Shown: positions 18,054 through 26,144, counted from the first letter of the stretch. The stretch is 37,342 bases of DNA from Mesorhizobium loti (GCF_001510895.1 NZ_LPWA01000137.1:1-37342), one strand, 5' to 3'. Made by a program: numbers and translations. Notes: generated by a model from the letters alone, not told the origin.

Positions 18054-19052
18054 TTGTTCAAGATTTTGGTGTTGGTGACTCAAAGCTTCAACTTGGCCAC
18101 AACCACCGCGTTCATCGATCCGTTTCGAGCGGCGAACTACTTGGACGGTTTCAGCCGGTTTCGGTGGGTTGTCGCTTCCGCGGCAGGTGGGGCCTGTCTA
18201 GCCAGCAACGGACTATCAATCGACACGATTAAGTTGGAGGGGATTGCAGGGGATCAGTTCGACGTCGTCGTCGTTTCATCGAGTTGGACGCCCGAAGCGG
18301 CGAAAACCCTGCAGCTAATGGGCGCGCTCCGGAAGTGGGCTCGTGCGGGGTGCATCATGGGATCCCTTGACACTGGAGCCTTCATTCTAGCAGACGCCGG
18401 ACTGCTAAGCGGAAGGCGAGCTACCGTCCACTACGAACACATTGACTCGTTCAAGGAACTGTATCCGGATATCGACGTCTCAGAGGATATCTTCGTTCAT
18501 GACGGACAGAGGTTTACGTGCAGCGGAGGAATGGCTTCGGCTGACATGGCCTTGCATATCATTCGCGCCAGCAGCGGGGATGCGCTGGCAAACGCATCGG
18601 CCCGCTACATATTCCACCCAGCTCTGCGTCCCCCCGGAACGTCGCAGAACCCCGCGGGGCTGGAGCCGCTTGGAAGCATTGCGCCCGATTCAGTTAAACA
18701 AGCGATCTCTGTAATGGAGGGGTACCTCGAGAACGCACTTTCAATCCCTGAGATTGCAGCGAAGGTGGGTATATCTCACCGACAGCTTGACAGGCTTTTC
18801 CTTCGGTACGTTGGGAAATCGCCCGCGATCTACTACCGGGACATCCGCTTAGACCGCGCGCGAAGTTTGGTCACCCAAACCGATATGCTGATGTCCGAGA
18901 TCGCTGTCGCTTCTGGTTTTTCCACTCAGGTGCATTTCAGCCGGGCTTACAAGGAGAGATTCGGTATTCCTCCAAGGACTGACCGTATTGAAGGCCGTAT
19001 TCCGTTTGAGTTCCGTGCCTGGCCCATGCATCGAAAGCCACAGGAAACCTGA
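18054..19052 (+). CDS. CdhR/GbdR-like transcriptional regulator (DJ-1/PfpI-like plus AraC HTH), TTG start
   Basis: 332 aa. The start is the TTG at 18054, five bases after a strong ribosome site (GGAGGAGGTG); the family begins here (FKILVLVTQSFNLATTTAF). An upstream extension to 17892 has no family resemblance. The sensor domain has Asp in place of the elbow Cys (GSLDTGAFILADAGLL), as in the Pseudomonas ArgR/GbdR/CdhR branch. The AraC domain covers about 225-320 (IPEIAAKVGISHRQLDRLF, then MSEIAVASGFSTQVHFSRAY). It reads toward the ferredoxin and traR. It is the better candidate of the two for a carnitine or glycine betaine sensor, by inference. Confidence 0.88.
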   Translation: MFKILVLVTQSFNLATTTAFIDPFRAANYLDGFSRFRWVVASAAGGACLASNGLSIDTIKLEGIAGDQFDVVVVSSSWTPEAAKTLQLMGALRKWARAGCIMGSLDTGAFILADAGLLSGRRATVHYEHIDSFKELYPDIDVSEDIFVHDGQRFTCSGGMASADMALHIIRASSGDALANASARYIFHPALRPPGTSQNPAGLEPLGSIAPDSVKQAISVMEGYLENALSIPEIAAKVGISHRQLDRLFLRYVGKSPAIYYRDIRLDRARSLVTQTDMLMSEIAVASGFSTQVHFSRAYKERFGIPPRTDRIEGRIPFEFRAWPMHRKPQET

Positions 19053-19178
19053 TCAATTCTCACGGTCTAAGTGGGTTAGGCTAGAAAAGCTAAACCAGCG
19101 GCGCACCGCGCATAGAACGACCGCATTGAGTGTCGGATGCTTGCTCGGGTTATCGCCGCAGGTTCGAAAGGCAGCCCC

Positions 19179-19499
19179 ATGACCCAGATAATTATGATCA
19201 CCGTCGGTGGGGCTAGATTTGAAATCGAAGCAGAGAACGGCTCGAGCCTCATGGAGGTGGCAGTACGGAATGCGGTGCCTGGGATTGTAGCAGAATGCGG
19301 CGGCGTTTGTGCGTGCGCAACATGCCATGTTTATGTCGATGATTCATTTGCCGCAAGGATCGAACCTCCAAAGGAAATGGAGGCCGGCATGCTAGAATTC
19401 GCCTATGACCTTCAGGCCAATTCTAGGCTCTCTTGCCAGATTCGCATATCCGACAACTTGGAAGGCCTGATTGTTCGCGTGCCGCAACGGCAGGGTTAG
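19179..19499 (+). CDS. Putidaredoxin-type [2Fe-2S] ferredoxin
   Basis: Small electron carrier, 106 aa. The cluster ligands are Cys40, Cys46, Cys49 and Cys86 (C-x5-C-x2-C then LSCQI), as in putidaredoxin and other oxygenase ferredoxins. An additional Cys44 lies inside the loop. The start is the ATG at 19179, since the family begins with MTQIIMITVGG; a frame from 19137 would add 14 unrelated residues. The reductase class at 4710-5933 is the natural partner and the Rieske oxygenase at 10842-11987 the likely acceptor. It lies about 7 kb from that oxygenase gene and on the opposite strand, downstream of the CdhR-like regulator and upstream of traR. Confidence 0.9.
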   Translation: MTQIIMITVGGARFEIEAENGSSLMEVAVRNAVPGIVAECGGVCACATCHVYVDDSFAARIEPPKEMEAGMLEFAYDLQANSRLSCQIRISDNLEGLIVRVPQRQG

Positions 19500-19952
19500 G
19501 AAAAACCCAACGTGGGTTGATTTCACCTAAACGAAACTTCGGCGGCCAGTATCGAGCGAACCAGGCGGCGGGTTATGGGCTTACTGTTGCACGGACGATA
19601 GGTGTTGCAGTCATCCGATTTGACACACTCGATATCAAGCCGCCGCCCCCTGTCGCCGAAACGCGCCGATGGTGACACTATTCGGTCTCTTCCGCAGCAT
19701 GTTCACCGACTGCCGGATGTTTGTCCATTGAAGGGGACCTCACAACCAGAGAAGAAAACGGGCTCCGTGATACGTAATTGGATCGAGCAAGCAGGATGCG
19801 GCTTCGACAAATGCTACGAGGCTGCGATCCACCGCCAAAAACGCCTGACCCACCAGGGAACGACATTGATCAATCATGGCGGCCGTCGAAGATCGAGTTT
19901 CCCATTACGCATCTCGAGCGCATGATCGAGTATGCCGAAGAGAGAGGTGTAG
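19500..19952 (+). promoter_or_regulatory. Gap between the ferredoxin and traR
   Basis: 453 bp without an intact gene. It holds the small stem-loop at 19504-19518, probably the traR promoter, and near its right end a stretch that reads like the start of an AraC-type regulator. No tra box is visible. Confidence 0.4.
19504..19518 (+). terminator. Small stem-loop just after the ferredoxin stop
   Basis: AACCCA-ACG-TGGGTT forms a 6-bp stem with a 3-base loop, 4 bp after the ferredoxin stop. Only a short T stretch (GATTT) follows, so at best it is a weak terminator and read-through toward traR is possible. Confidence 0.35.
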
Positions 19953-19983
19953 ATGTTAAGGAGCTGGTTCCAGAAACTGTCGG
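19862..19983 (+). pseudogene. Possible N-terminal remnant of an AraC-family regulator
   Basis: This frame encodes KIEFPITHLERMIEYAEERG, then VDVKELVPE. That resembles the first helices of AraC regulators with an arabinose-binding-type N-domain. No good start codon precedes it, and the frame ends soon after entering traR (which starts at 19953). If real, it marks the junction where the traR module joined the catabolic island. The match is by eye and short. Confidence 0.3.
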
Positions 19984-20657
19984 ATGCCTCGTCGTTGGCT
20001 AGATCTGACGCGATGTTGAAGGTCGCACTCACGGATGCAGTCCATAAACTCGGCTTTGACTTCTACGCTTACCTAAACATCCAGCCGGTTCGGACATACG
20101 CAGTATCGAACTACGCGAACGAGTGGCAACACCGTTATTTCGAATGCGACTACAAGGAAATCGATCCAGTCGTCAGAACTGCGCGAGCAAAAATGGAAGC
20201 GTTCACATGGGCGCCTGAGAATCCGAGAAAGCTACCGTCTCGAGTGCGTGCCTTCTACAGCGAGGCAGGTGACTTCGGCATCCGGTCGGGAATTACAATT
20301 CCGATAAGGACGGCGTTCGGCCACATGTCCATGCTAACCGTCGCATCGCGCAAGCCGTCACTTTCATTGGACCAGGACATCGACCAGCTTGCGGCCGTGA
20401 CGGCCGTTTCGCTGCTCCATGCCAAGCTTGAGCAACACGAAGCCGAACCGACGGTGAGCGCCCAAATCGAACTCACCGCCAGGCAGGCTCTTTGCCTGAA
20501 ATGGTCGGCCGAAGGCAAATCTATGAAGGCCATCGCGGCAATCGAGGGTATGTCTTTCGCGACCGTCAACTTTCATTTGAACAACGCGCGCAAGGCTCTC
20601 GACGCCGGAAGCATCGCACAGGCGACGGCGCTGGCAACGAAACTTAGGCTAATCTGA
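19953..20657 (+). CDS. traR: TraR, LuxR-type quorum-sensing activator of conjugation
   Basis: Binds the acyl-homoserine lactone made by TraI and activates the traI-trb, tra and rep promoters. It has 234 aa, the same length as Ti-plasmid TraR. The autoinducer pocket residues are all present one position later than in Agrobacterium: Tyr54, Trp58, Asp71 and Trp86 (NYANEWQ, IDPVV, FTWAP). FGIRSGITIPI is also shared. The C-terminal LuxR DNA-binding domain covers about 165-234 (LTARQALCLKWSAEGKSMKAIA, then SFATVNFHLNNARKAL). The ATG at 19953 lies behind AGAGAGG. In Ti plasmids traR is part of an opine-controlled operon; here it lies on the same strand downstream of the ferredoxin gene. Confidence 0.93.
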   Translation: MLRSWFQKLSDASSLARSDAMLKVALTDAVHKLGFDFYAYLNIQPVRTYAVSNYANEWQHRYFECDYKEIDPVVRTARAKMEAFTWAPENPRKLPSRVRAFYSEAGDFGIRSGITIPIRTAFGHMSMLTVASRKPSLSLDQDIDQLAAVTAVSLLHAKLEQHEAEPTVSAQIELTARQALCLKWSAEGKSMKAIAAIEGMSFATVNFHLNNARKALDAGSIAQATALATKLRLI

Positions 20658-21083
20658 CGAGCGAAGAGCCACACGCTTCGGGAGCAAGCAGGCGACTTGC
20701 AGGTGCTTGACCGCCGCGCTCGGCAGCTGCATCCACGGTTCGATAACGTGTAAGCGTAGCCGTGCGCGCGATGTAGGAACGCTTCGGCGACGCTTCGACA
20801 ACACTCCGATCTTCGCTAGAAAACTAATGCCAACGTCTCTATAAGGCGCGCAGGGCAGTACGCGCTGCCTCGGGGTATGGAAACCCCTACTCAGCGGTCG
20901 GTGCCAACCGGGAAGGCACCAAGGATCCTCTGGCTTTACGGCCGGGGGCCTGTGACGCATGTCCAGGCGCCTCGGTGCTAAAGGTCGCAGGACTGTCTGA
21001 GTACAGTTTCCAACCCCCGGCTATGGATCAGGGATTGACGTTCGCGGGGGCGCACCGCGGACGATGATTCAAGAAGGGCGCAA
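20658..21083. other. Non-coding region between traR and traM
   Basis: 426 bp without a gene that I can support. Its second half (20846-21007) is a row of hairpins listed separately. A GC-rich dyad, CGCGG at 21043-21047 with CCGCG at 21055-21059, lies just before traM. A minus-strand frame across the first half has no family resemblance. Confidence 0.5.
20846..21007 (+). ncRNA. Candidate structured RNA: a row of five small hairpins
   Basis: Consecutive perfect stems are: GGCAG/CTGCC (20854-20858 with 20865-20869), GGGGT/ACCCC (20872-20876 with 20883-20887), GGTGCC/GGCACC (20900-20905 with 20915-20920), GCCTG/CAGGC (20948-20952 with 20964-20968) and ACTGT/ACAGT (20992-20996 with 21003-21007). 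Loops are 6-11 bases; those of the second and third stems are purine-rich (ATGGAA, AACCGGGAA). Such density in a gene-free gap suggests an RNA element or a fragment of a catalytic intron. I recognise no known family, and the strand is a guess. Confidence 0.35.
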
Positions 21084-21401
21084 ATGGCCACCGATATAGG
21101 CAGCGATGTGAAGCCGGACAAAATTTCCTTGAGGCCGGTGATCGGCCTGACCGAGGGTCTCTCGAAGGGAGATCTTGAACAGATCACGATTGAAGCAATC
21201 AGGACACATCGGCGCCTTCGCGATGCCGCGGATACTAGATGCGAGGAATGGCGTCAGACATTATCTACGGAGGCCTTAGATACCGTGGGGCCTGCGCGCA
21301 TTGCTTATGTCGTCGCAATGATCGAGATGCACGCACAGCAGGCGGCGCTTTCGACCTTGCTGGACCTGCTTGGCCATGTCCCGTCGGTACCTGCTGACTG
21401 A
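21084..21401 (+). CDS. traM: TraM, antiactivator of TraR
   Basis: Binds TraR and blocks its DNA binding, setting the threshold for conjugation. It has 105 aa, near the 102 of Agrobacterium TraM. Shared stretches are SLRPVIGLTEGL, DLEQITIEAIRTHRRL and the C-terminal IEMHAQQAALSTLLDLLG. The last is the helix that contacts TraR in the known complex. It follows traR on the same strand after a 426-bp gap and converges with the end of the trb operon. No frame damage is seen. Confidence 0.93.
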   Translation: MATDIGSDVKPDKISLRPVIGLTEGLSKGDLEQITIEAIRTHRRLRDAADTRCEEWRQTLSTEALDTVGPARIAYVVAMIEMHAQQAALSTLLDLLGHVPSVPAD

Positions 21402-21440
21402 CACGAGGCGCGCTCAGATCAATCCGGGTTCCGACTGAGT

Positions 21441-22742
21441 TCAGCCCCGGACGTTACTTGGAAAGACTATATCCTGGTCGACCAGAACGTTGAACTTGTA
21501 GCCTGGCCGAATGCGCAGCGTCGGCTGCACGTCGAGATTCTTGCTGATCGTGCGCTCTGCGACACGGCCGAATGTCTCGGCAAAGTTCCGTCTTGCGGCA
21601 TCGGAGGCGGTGTCCTGTGTGGCGAGCGTGGAGCTTTCGGGAACGGCCATGTCGATGCCTGTGCCGATAACCGCGAGAAGGACCGCCGAGCCGAAAGTTC
21701 TGAGGTAGTGGCGATCGACCTTGTCGGTAAAGCCGCCATAGCCTTCGGCGTCGGTGCCCGCCATACCGCCGAGCTGCAGCGTCGAGCCGTTCGGGAAGAT
21801 CATGTCGGTCCACACCACGAGCACGCGGGACTGGCCGAATGAGACCTTGCTGTCGTAGCGGCCGAGCAGCTTCGTCCCCTGCGGGACGAGCAGGTGGTGG
21901 CCCGTCGCGCTGTCATAGACGTTTTGACTGACCTGCGCGGTAATGCGGCCTGGAAGATCGGAATCGATGCCAGTGATGAGCGTCGCCGGAATGACCGAGC
22001 CGCGTTTCAGCTCATAGCGCGACTGTTGCGGAACGACGCCGTTCGGAAGGTAGCCTGCCTTTCGGAGATCGGCATTGAAGAAGTCGTCCTTTGCGCCCTG
22101 CCCGTTCGGATCGATGTTCCGGCCGCCGAGTCCCGCCTTGAGGGCTGCGGAATAGAGATCGGCGGCCGAACCACCGGGCCCCGCAGCCCCGCCGCTTGGC
22201 CCAGCCGTTGTCGCTTGATCGCCCTCACCGCTCTTCGCCTTGTCGATGCTGACAGCGATTGGGGAGTCATAGGCGGTTTCGTTGGCCTGAAGCCGCGCCA
22301 TGCGTTGACGCTGTCGCTCCCGAAAATACTGCTCATCCGCTTCGCGCTGGAGGCGCGCCCGCCAGACCTCCTCGGGTTCGAGCTGCTGTGGCGCAGGCGC
22401 AATGGCTTCCTCTGGTTTTGGCACCGGGGTGAACGGGTTCTCCGCCGGCGCGGGAGCAGGCGGCGTCGACTGGAACGTCTGCGTCTCGGCCGGCTCGCCG
22501 ATGATGCCGTCCGGAACACCGCGTTTCAGCTGGTCGCCATAGCTCGACGCCGGCGGGCCGCCCTGCCCGCCATTATCCGGCTGGTTGCGGAAATACAGCC
22601 CCCGCGAGCTCAGGCCGTAGAAGATCACGCCGAGGAACAGCACCACCAGCACGATCGCCACAATGATGGGAAGACGGTTCACGCGGCGCATCTGCGCCCG
22701 ATTGCTGTTGGGCGAGCCGCCCAGCTGCAGGGATTGTACCAT
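21441..22742 (-). CDS. trbI: TrbI, conjugal transfer protein (VirB10 family)
   Basis: Channel-core protein that spans from inner to outer membrane in the type IV secretion system, 433 aa. A short cytoplasmic N-terminus is followed by one membrane segment (LPIIVAIVLVVLFLGVIFYG), a Pro-rich linker (about 85-125, PAPAPAEN, PAPQQLEPEE) and the conserved C-terminal TrbI/VirB10 domain (about 225-430, with LVPQGTKLLGRYDSKVSFGQ, and NVLVDQDIVF at the end). The ATG ending at 22742 lies behind a strong GGGGAGAGGGG. It is the last gene of the traI-trb operon. Confidence 0.95.
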   Translation of the reverse strand: MVQSLQLGGSPNSNRAQMRRVNRLPIIVAIVLVVLFLGVIFYGLSSRGLYFRNQPDNGGQGGPPASSYGDQLKRGVPDGIIGEPAETQTFQSTPPAPAPAENPFTPVPKPEEAIAPAPQQLEPEEVWRARLQREADEQYFRERQRQRMARLQANETAYDSPIAVSIDKAKSGEGDQATTAGPSGGAAGPGGSAADLYSAALKAGLGGRNIDPNGQGAKDDFFNADLRKAGYLPNGVVPQQSRYELKRGSVIPATLITGIDSDLPGRITAQVSQNVYDSATGHHLLVPQGTKLLGRYDSKVSFGQSRVLVVWTDMIFPNGSTLQLGGMAGTDAEGYGGFTDKVDRHYLRTFGSAVLLAVIGTGIDMAVPESSTLATQDTASDAARRNFAETFGRVAERTISKNLDVQPTLRIRPGYKFNVLVDQDIVFPSNVRG

Positions 22743-22755
22743 TGGCCCCTCTCCC

Positions 22756-23208
22756 CTACCCGCGCCGCATGACCGACAACGGGCTCGCTGGTGTCGCGCC
22801 GGTCGGCGTGACGTTATAGGCGCGGCCGAGCTCGACCGTTCTCGTGGAGAGCCGCGCCAGGATTTGGCCGTCATAGCTGTCGACGACGTAAGCGAGCTGG
22901 ATCAGGCTCTTCTCCCCTGCCTTCTGGTCGGTGACGACCGCATAGCCCCAGGTCTTGAGCGAGGTCTCGAGCGCATTGCCGAATGGCGAGCCATCCGGCT
23001 TCAGTCGGATCGTCGCCGTGCCGGGTCCGACCTGTTCGGCGAGCCGCCTGACCATGTCGCCGGCGATGGCGCTGGCCGCGGGTCCGGAAATCTCGGGCGG
23101 CGCCGAACTGGCGACCACGCTGCCCGCATCCATCGACTGACAGCCAGCAAGCAGTCCGGTCGAGAGCAGGACGCAAGCGAAAGCGGTGAGAAAACACCGG
23201 GGCGTCAT
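22756..23208 (-). CDS. trbH: TrbH, conjugal transfer lipoprotein
   Basis: Short outer-membrane-associated protein of the mating apparatus, 150 aa. The N-terminus is a lipoprotein signal with the lipobox LLAGC (Cys23). The rest is soluble and matches the place and size of TrbH in Ti plasmids. It sits 2 bp after trbG and 13 bp before trbI. No catalytic motif is expected in this family. Confidence 0.88.
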   Translation of the reverse strand: MTPRCFLTAFACVLLSTGLLAGCQSMDAGSVVASSAPPEISGPAASAIAGDMVRRLAEQVGPGTATIRLKPDGSPFGNALETSLKTWGYAVVTDQKAGEKSLIQLAYVVDSYDGQILARLSTRTVELGRAYNVTPTGATPASPLSVMRRG

Positions 23209-23210
23209 CG

Positions 23211-24050
23211 CTAACCTCCCCTCTTGATCGTGATCTTCTCCTGCTTCCAGCCGACGCCGGAGACGAGGACCGCGCGGTCGACATTGTAGTCGACGATCAT
23301 CATGTTGCCCTTGATGCGGTAGTTCACAATGCGGTTCTGGCCGCCCGAGACGACGAACAGCACCGGAGCGTCCTGGCCGACGAGCGAGCGCGGGAACTGG
23401 ATGTAGGTCTTCTCACCATCGGAATAGACGCGGGTCGGACGCCAGCCGGCGCGCCCGCTCACCGAGTAGCCGAAGTTCAATTGTTCGGCCGGCACGCCGG
23501 CGCCGGGGATGGCGCTAGCCTCCAACCTCGCGTTGACGTCGGCGAGCTTGGCCGACACGTCGTCGGGATATTCGAATCCGACACGCGCCATGTACTGAGA
23601 CTGGCTGGATTTGAGTTGGATGTGATAGGTGCGCCGCGACGTCGTCACCACCATGGAGGTGACCAGCCCCGGCTCCGACGGTTTGACCACCAGATGGATC
23701 GCTTGGCCGCCGACGGCGCCAGAGGTCGCGGGTTCGACCTTCCAGCGCACCGTGTCGCCCAGCAGCACGTCGCGCACGATCTCGCCGGGCTGCAGCTCGA
23801 TATCGCAGACCTGCAGCGGCGAGCAGACGACGGACGGCTGGACCTCGCCATAGAGGAAGACGACCTTGCCGTCCGGTCCCTTGGTGACAAGCCCCCTGCT
23901 ACCACGCCATTGACCGGAGATCGCGGTGCCCTTCGCTTCGTTGGCGCTCATGTCCTGGGCATGGGCTCCCGGAACGAGGCATGGAGCGGTGGCAAGCGCA
24001 ATGCCAAGGGCGAGGACCGTCGCGGCCGTGGATGTTTGACATGTCATCAT
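23211..24050 (-). CDS. trbG: TrbG, conjugal transfer protein (VirB9 family)
   Basis: Periplasmic/outer-membrane core component, 279 aa. A signal peptide of about 31 residues ends near PGAHAQ. The VirB9-like domain follows, with KVVFLYGEVQPSVVCSPLQV at the start and the conserved C-terminal PTRVYSDGEKTYIQFP, then ENRIVNYR-like text (QNRIVNYRIKG). The ATG at 24050 is chosen because it directly opens the signal peptide; a longer frame overlapping trbF is spurious. It starts 11 bp after trbF ends. Confidence 0.94.
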   Translation of the reverse strand: MMTCQTSTAATVLALGIALATAPCLVPGAHAQDMSANEAKGTAISGQWRGSRGLVTKGPDGKVVFLYGEVQPSVVCSPLQVCDIELQPGEIVRDVLLGDTVRWKVEPATSGAVGGQAIHLVVKPSEPGLVTSMVVTTSRRTYHIQLKSSQSQYMARVGFEYPDDVSAKLADVNARLEASAIPGAGVPAEQLNFGYSVSGRAGWRPTRVYSDGEKTYIQFPRSLVGQDAPVLFVVSGGQNRIVNYRIKGNMMIVDYNVDRAVLVSGVGWKQEKITIKRGG

Positions 24051-24060
24051 CAGGCGGTTC

Positions 24061-24723
24061 CTAGAGCTGCGCGGTCCAGTCGAGATCGCGGATGTAGAGG
24101 CCGATCGGGTTGAGGCGGATGACCGCCTCGTCCTGGGGCGCGGTGAGCGTGACGGTCGCGACGGCGCGGAACCGGCGCACGGCCGTCTCCTTGCCCTTGC
24201 GGTCGCGTTCGTATTCGGTCCAGTCGATCTGATAACTCTGGTTCGACAGCGGCACGATGTTGTTGACTTCGATGGCCACCGTCGCGGTACGCGCCTTCTC
24301 GAACGGAGAGTTGGCGCGGAACCACCCGTTGATCTTCTCCGTCGCGGCGTCGGACGTACGCAGCAGGGCATAGGTGCGGTCGATATAGCCCTTCTGGACG
24401 ACGGCGTCGGGCGTGACGCTCCTGAAATTGGTCACGAAGTCTCCGAGCGTGGCACGCACCACGCGCGGATCGGCATATTCGATCTGTTGCGGAAACCCGG
24501 CGCTGACCGCGCTGCCGAGCTTGTCGACCTCGACGATGTAGGGGACGAGCTTGACCTGCGTGCTCTGGTAGAGCGCGTAGGAGGTGCTGACGACGGCAAG
24601 CAGCATGCCGGTGACGCCGACGATCCGCCACGAGGCGGCCGCCTTCACGTAGGAGCCGTAGCGCTCGGTCCATTCCTGGCGCGCAGCGAGATAGGGGTTG
24701 TCCGGTGGAGTGGTCCTGGCCAT
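24061..24723 (-). CDS. trbF: TrbF, conjugal transfer protein (VirB8 family)
   Basis: Bitopic inner-membrane scaffold protein, 220 aa. The N-terminal cytoplasmic motif NPYLAARQEWTERYGSYV is diagnostic for TrbF, followed by one membrane helix (about 33-52, IVGVTGMLLAVVSTSYAL) and a periplasmic VirB8-like domain ending in IGLYIRDLDW. It lies 15 bp downstream of trbL. The reading frame is intact. Confidence 0.95.
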   Translation of the reverse strand: MARTTPPDNPYLAARQEWTERYGSYVKAAASWRIVGVTGMLLAVVSTSYALYQSTQVKLVPYIVEVDKLGSAVSAGFPQQIEYADPRVVRATLGDFVTNFRSVTPDAVVQKGYIDRTYALLRTSDAATEKINGWFRANSPFEKARTATVAIEVNNIVPLSNQSYQIDWTEYERDRKGKETAVRRFRAVATVTLTAPQDEAVIRLNPIGLYIRDLDWTAQL

Positions 24724-24738
24724 CGATCAATCCTGCGC

Positions 24739-25926
24739 TCACGAATCCTGCAGCGGCGGCGGCGCCGGACGGCGCGACGCCTTCTGCCGGGCCTCGTCGA
24801 GTTTCGCATTGGCAAGCCCGAGCAGCGATCCGGCATAGGCGCCGGGCGACGCGATGGCCTTGTCCTTCGCCGCCGAGCCTGCCGCCCAGCCGGCATGTCC
24901 GACGCCGCTTGCCATGCCGCGAAGAGCCGCACCGGCAAACGAGGAGCCGCCTGCATGCGCGTTGCGGGCCGCCGACGCCCCCGCGCCAGCGGCGCTCGCG
25001 CCGAGGAACGCTCCGCCCGCGGCAAACGTCGCCGCCTGACCGCCATGCCGGATGGCCTCCATCCCGCCGGCGACTGAAGCGCCCTGCACCACGCCCTGAA
25101 TGATGGGCGGGACATACATGGCGATTACGAACACGACGACCGAGATACCGGCGATCGCCAGCGTGGTGATGAACTGGTCGGTCGTCGCGGTCGGCTCCTC
25201 GGCAAGGCCGATCAGGACCTCCGAGCCGATGCGCGCGATCATCACCAGCGCCATCAGCTTCATGCCGACGGAGAAGGCGTAGACTAGGTATCGGACCGCG
25301 AAATCCTTGGTGTAGCTCGACCCGCCGAGCCCTAGCATGATCATGCCGGCGAGCAGGCCGACATACATCTCGACCATCACCGCCACGAAGATCGCGGCGA
25401 CCAGGCTGAACGACACCACGACGACGACCATCGCAAAGACGGCCGCGATGGCGAGCGCATTGTCCTCGAACAGGCCGAACTGCGCCTGCTCGGACATCTT
25501 GGAGGCGACGCGGATGCCGGCATTGAAGATGTCCGCGGGCGAGGCTGAGCCGCCCGAGGCGCCGATGTTGAAAAGACTGTCGACGATCGCTTTCGAGAGC
25601 GTCGGTCCCTGGTCGAGGATGAAGGCGAACAGCCCGATGAACATGATGCGCCGCACCAGCTCGGCAAACCAGCTGTCGAGCGAGGCGGCGTTGATGGCGA
25701 GCCACACGGCGGCTATGCCGATCTCGATCGCCGCGAGGATCCAGAAAAGCGAGCGCGCGGCGTTCATCACCGTATCCTGCCAGCCGCGCGTCGCCGTCAC
25801 CACCTGGTTCTCGAGGTTGGTGAGCACGCTTCCGTCCTGGGCAAGGGCCGTTACGCTCGCGATGGTTACGACGGCGAGGGCGAGAAGAGCAAGGTCAGCC
25901 GCGCGCGCGAGCCTTACGATCACCAT
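24739..25926 (-). CDS. trbL: TrbL, conjugal transfer membrane protein (VirB6 family)
   Basis: Polytopic inner-membrane channel component, 395 aa. A signal-like N-terminus (LALLALAVVTIASVTALAQ) is followed by five to six hydrophobic helices and then a long Gly/Ala-rich tail (about 285-395), typical of TrbL. The ATG ending at 25926 overlaps the trbK stop. An upstream extension to 26193 is an Arg-rich artefact of the trbK region. It lies between trbK and trbF as in Ti plasmids. Confidence 0.93.
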   Translation of the reverse strand: MVIVRLARAADLALLALAVVTIASVTALAQDGSVLTNLENQVVTATRGWQDTVMNAARSLFWILAAIEIGIAAVWLAINAASLDSWFAELVRRIMFIGLFAFILDQGPTLSKAIVDSLFNIGASGGSASPADIFNAGIRVASKMSEQAQFGLFEDNALAIAAVFAMVVVVVSFSLVAAIFVAVMVEMYVGLLAGMIMLGLGGSSYTKDFAVRYLVYAFSVGMKLMALVMIARIGSEVLIGLAEEPTATTDQFITTLAIAGISVVVFVIAMYVPPIIQGVVQGASVAGGMEAIRHGGQAATFAAGGAFLGASAAGAGASAARNAHAGGSSFAGAALRGMASGVGHAGWAAGSAAKDKAIASPGAYAGSLLGLANAKLDEARQKASRRPAPPPLQDS

Positions 25927-26144
25927 CTCGGCTTCATCTCCTGGCCGCCCCGGACATCGCGATCCGGATCGCCGCCGAAGAGGCGCTCCGCGCGCCCTCG
26001 CTTTTCGGCATCGGATGGCGTGACGGCCTGTCTCGCGTCGGGCCCAGCGGTCGCGTCGCCGGAGCGCAGGGAGATCACAATGGTGGCTGCTGCGCCGACA
26101 ACGAGAACAGCCGCCGCTATCAGCACAATGGTCAGGCGGTTCAC
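25920..26144 (-). CDS. trbK: TrbK, small entry-exclusion-type protein
   Basis: 74 aa from a GTG that overlaps the trbJ stop (GTGA). One N-terminal membrane helix (LTIVLIAAAVLVVGAAATIVI) is followed by a polar tail. Size and position fit TrbK of Ti-type plasmids, where it helps exclude similar plasmids. No lipobox Cys is seen, unlike the RP4 TrbK lipoprotein. The C-terminus RGGQEMKPRW closely resembles that of TrbJ. Confidence 0.75.
   Translation of the reverse strand: MNRLTIVLIAAAVLVVGAAATIVISLRSGDATAGPDARQAVTPSDAEKRGRAERLFGGDPDRDVRGGQEMKPRW

Noticed and set aside
20846..21007. Cobalamin riboswitch or an intact group II intron
   Set aside because: The conserved B12 box and the intron domain V sequence are both missing, and no cobalamin or maturase gene follows.
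24050..25705. Minus-strand frame of about 551 codons across trbF and trbL
   Set aside because: Extremely Arg-rich; the true trbF and trbL frames carry the family signatures.
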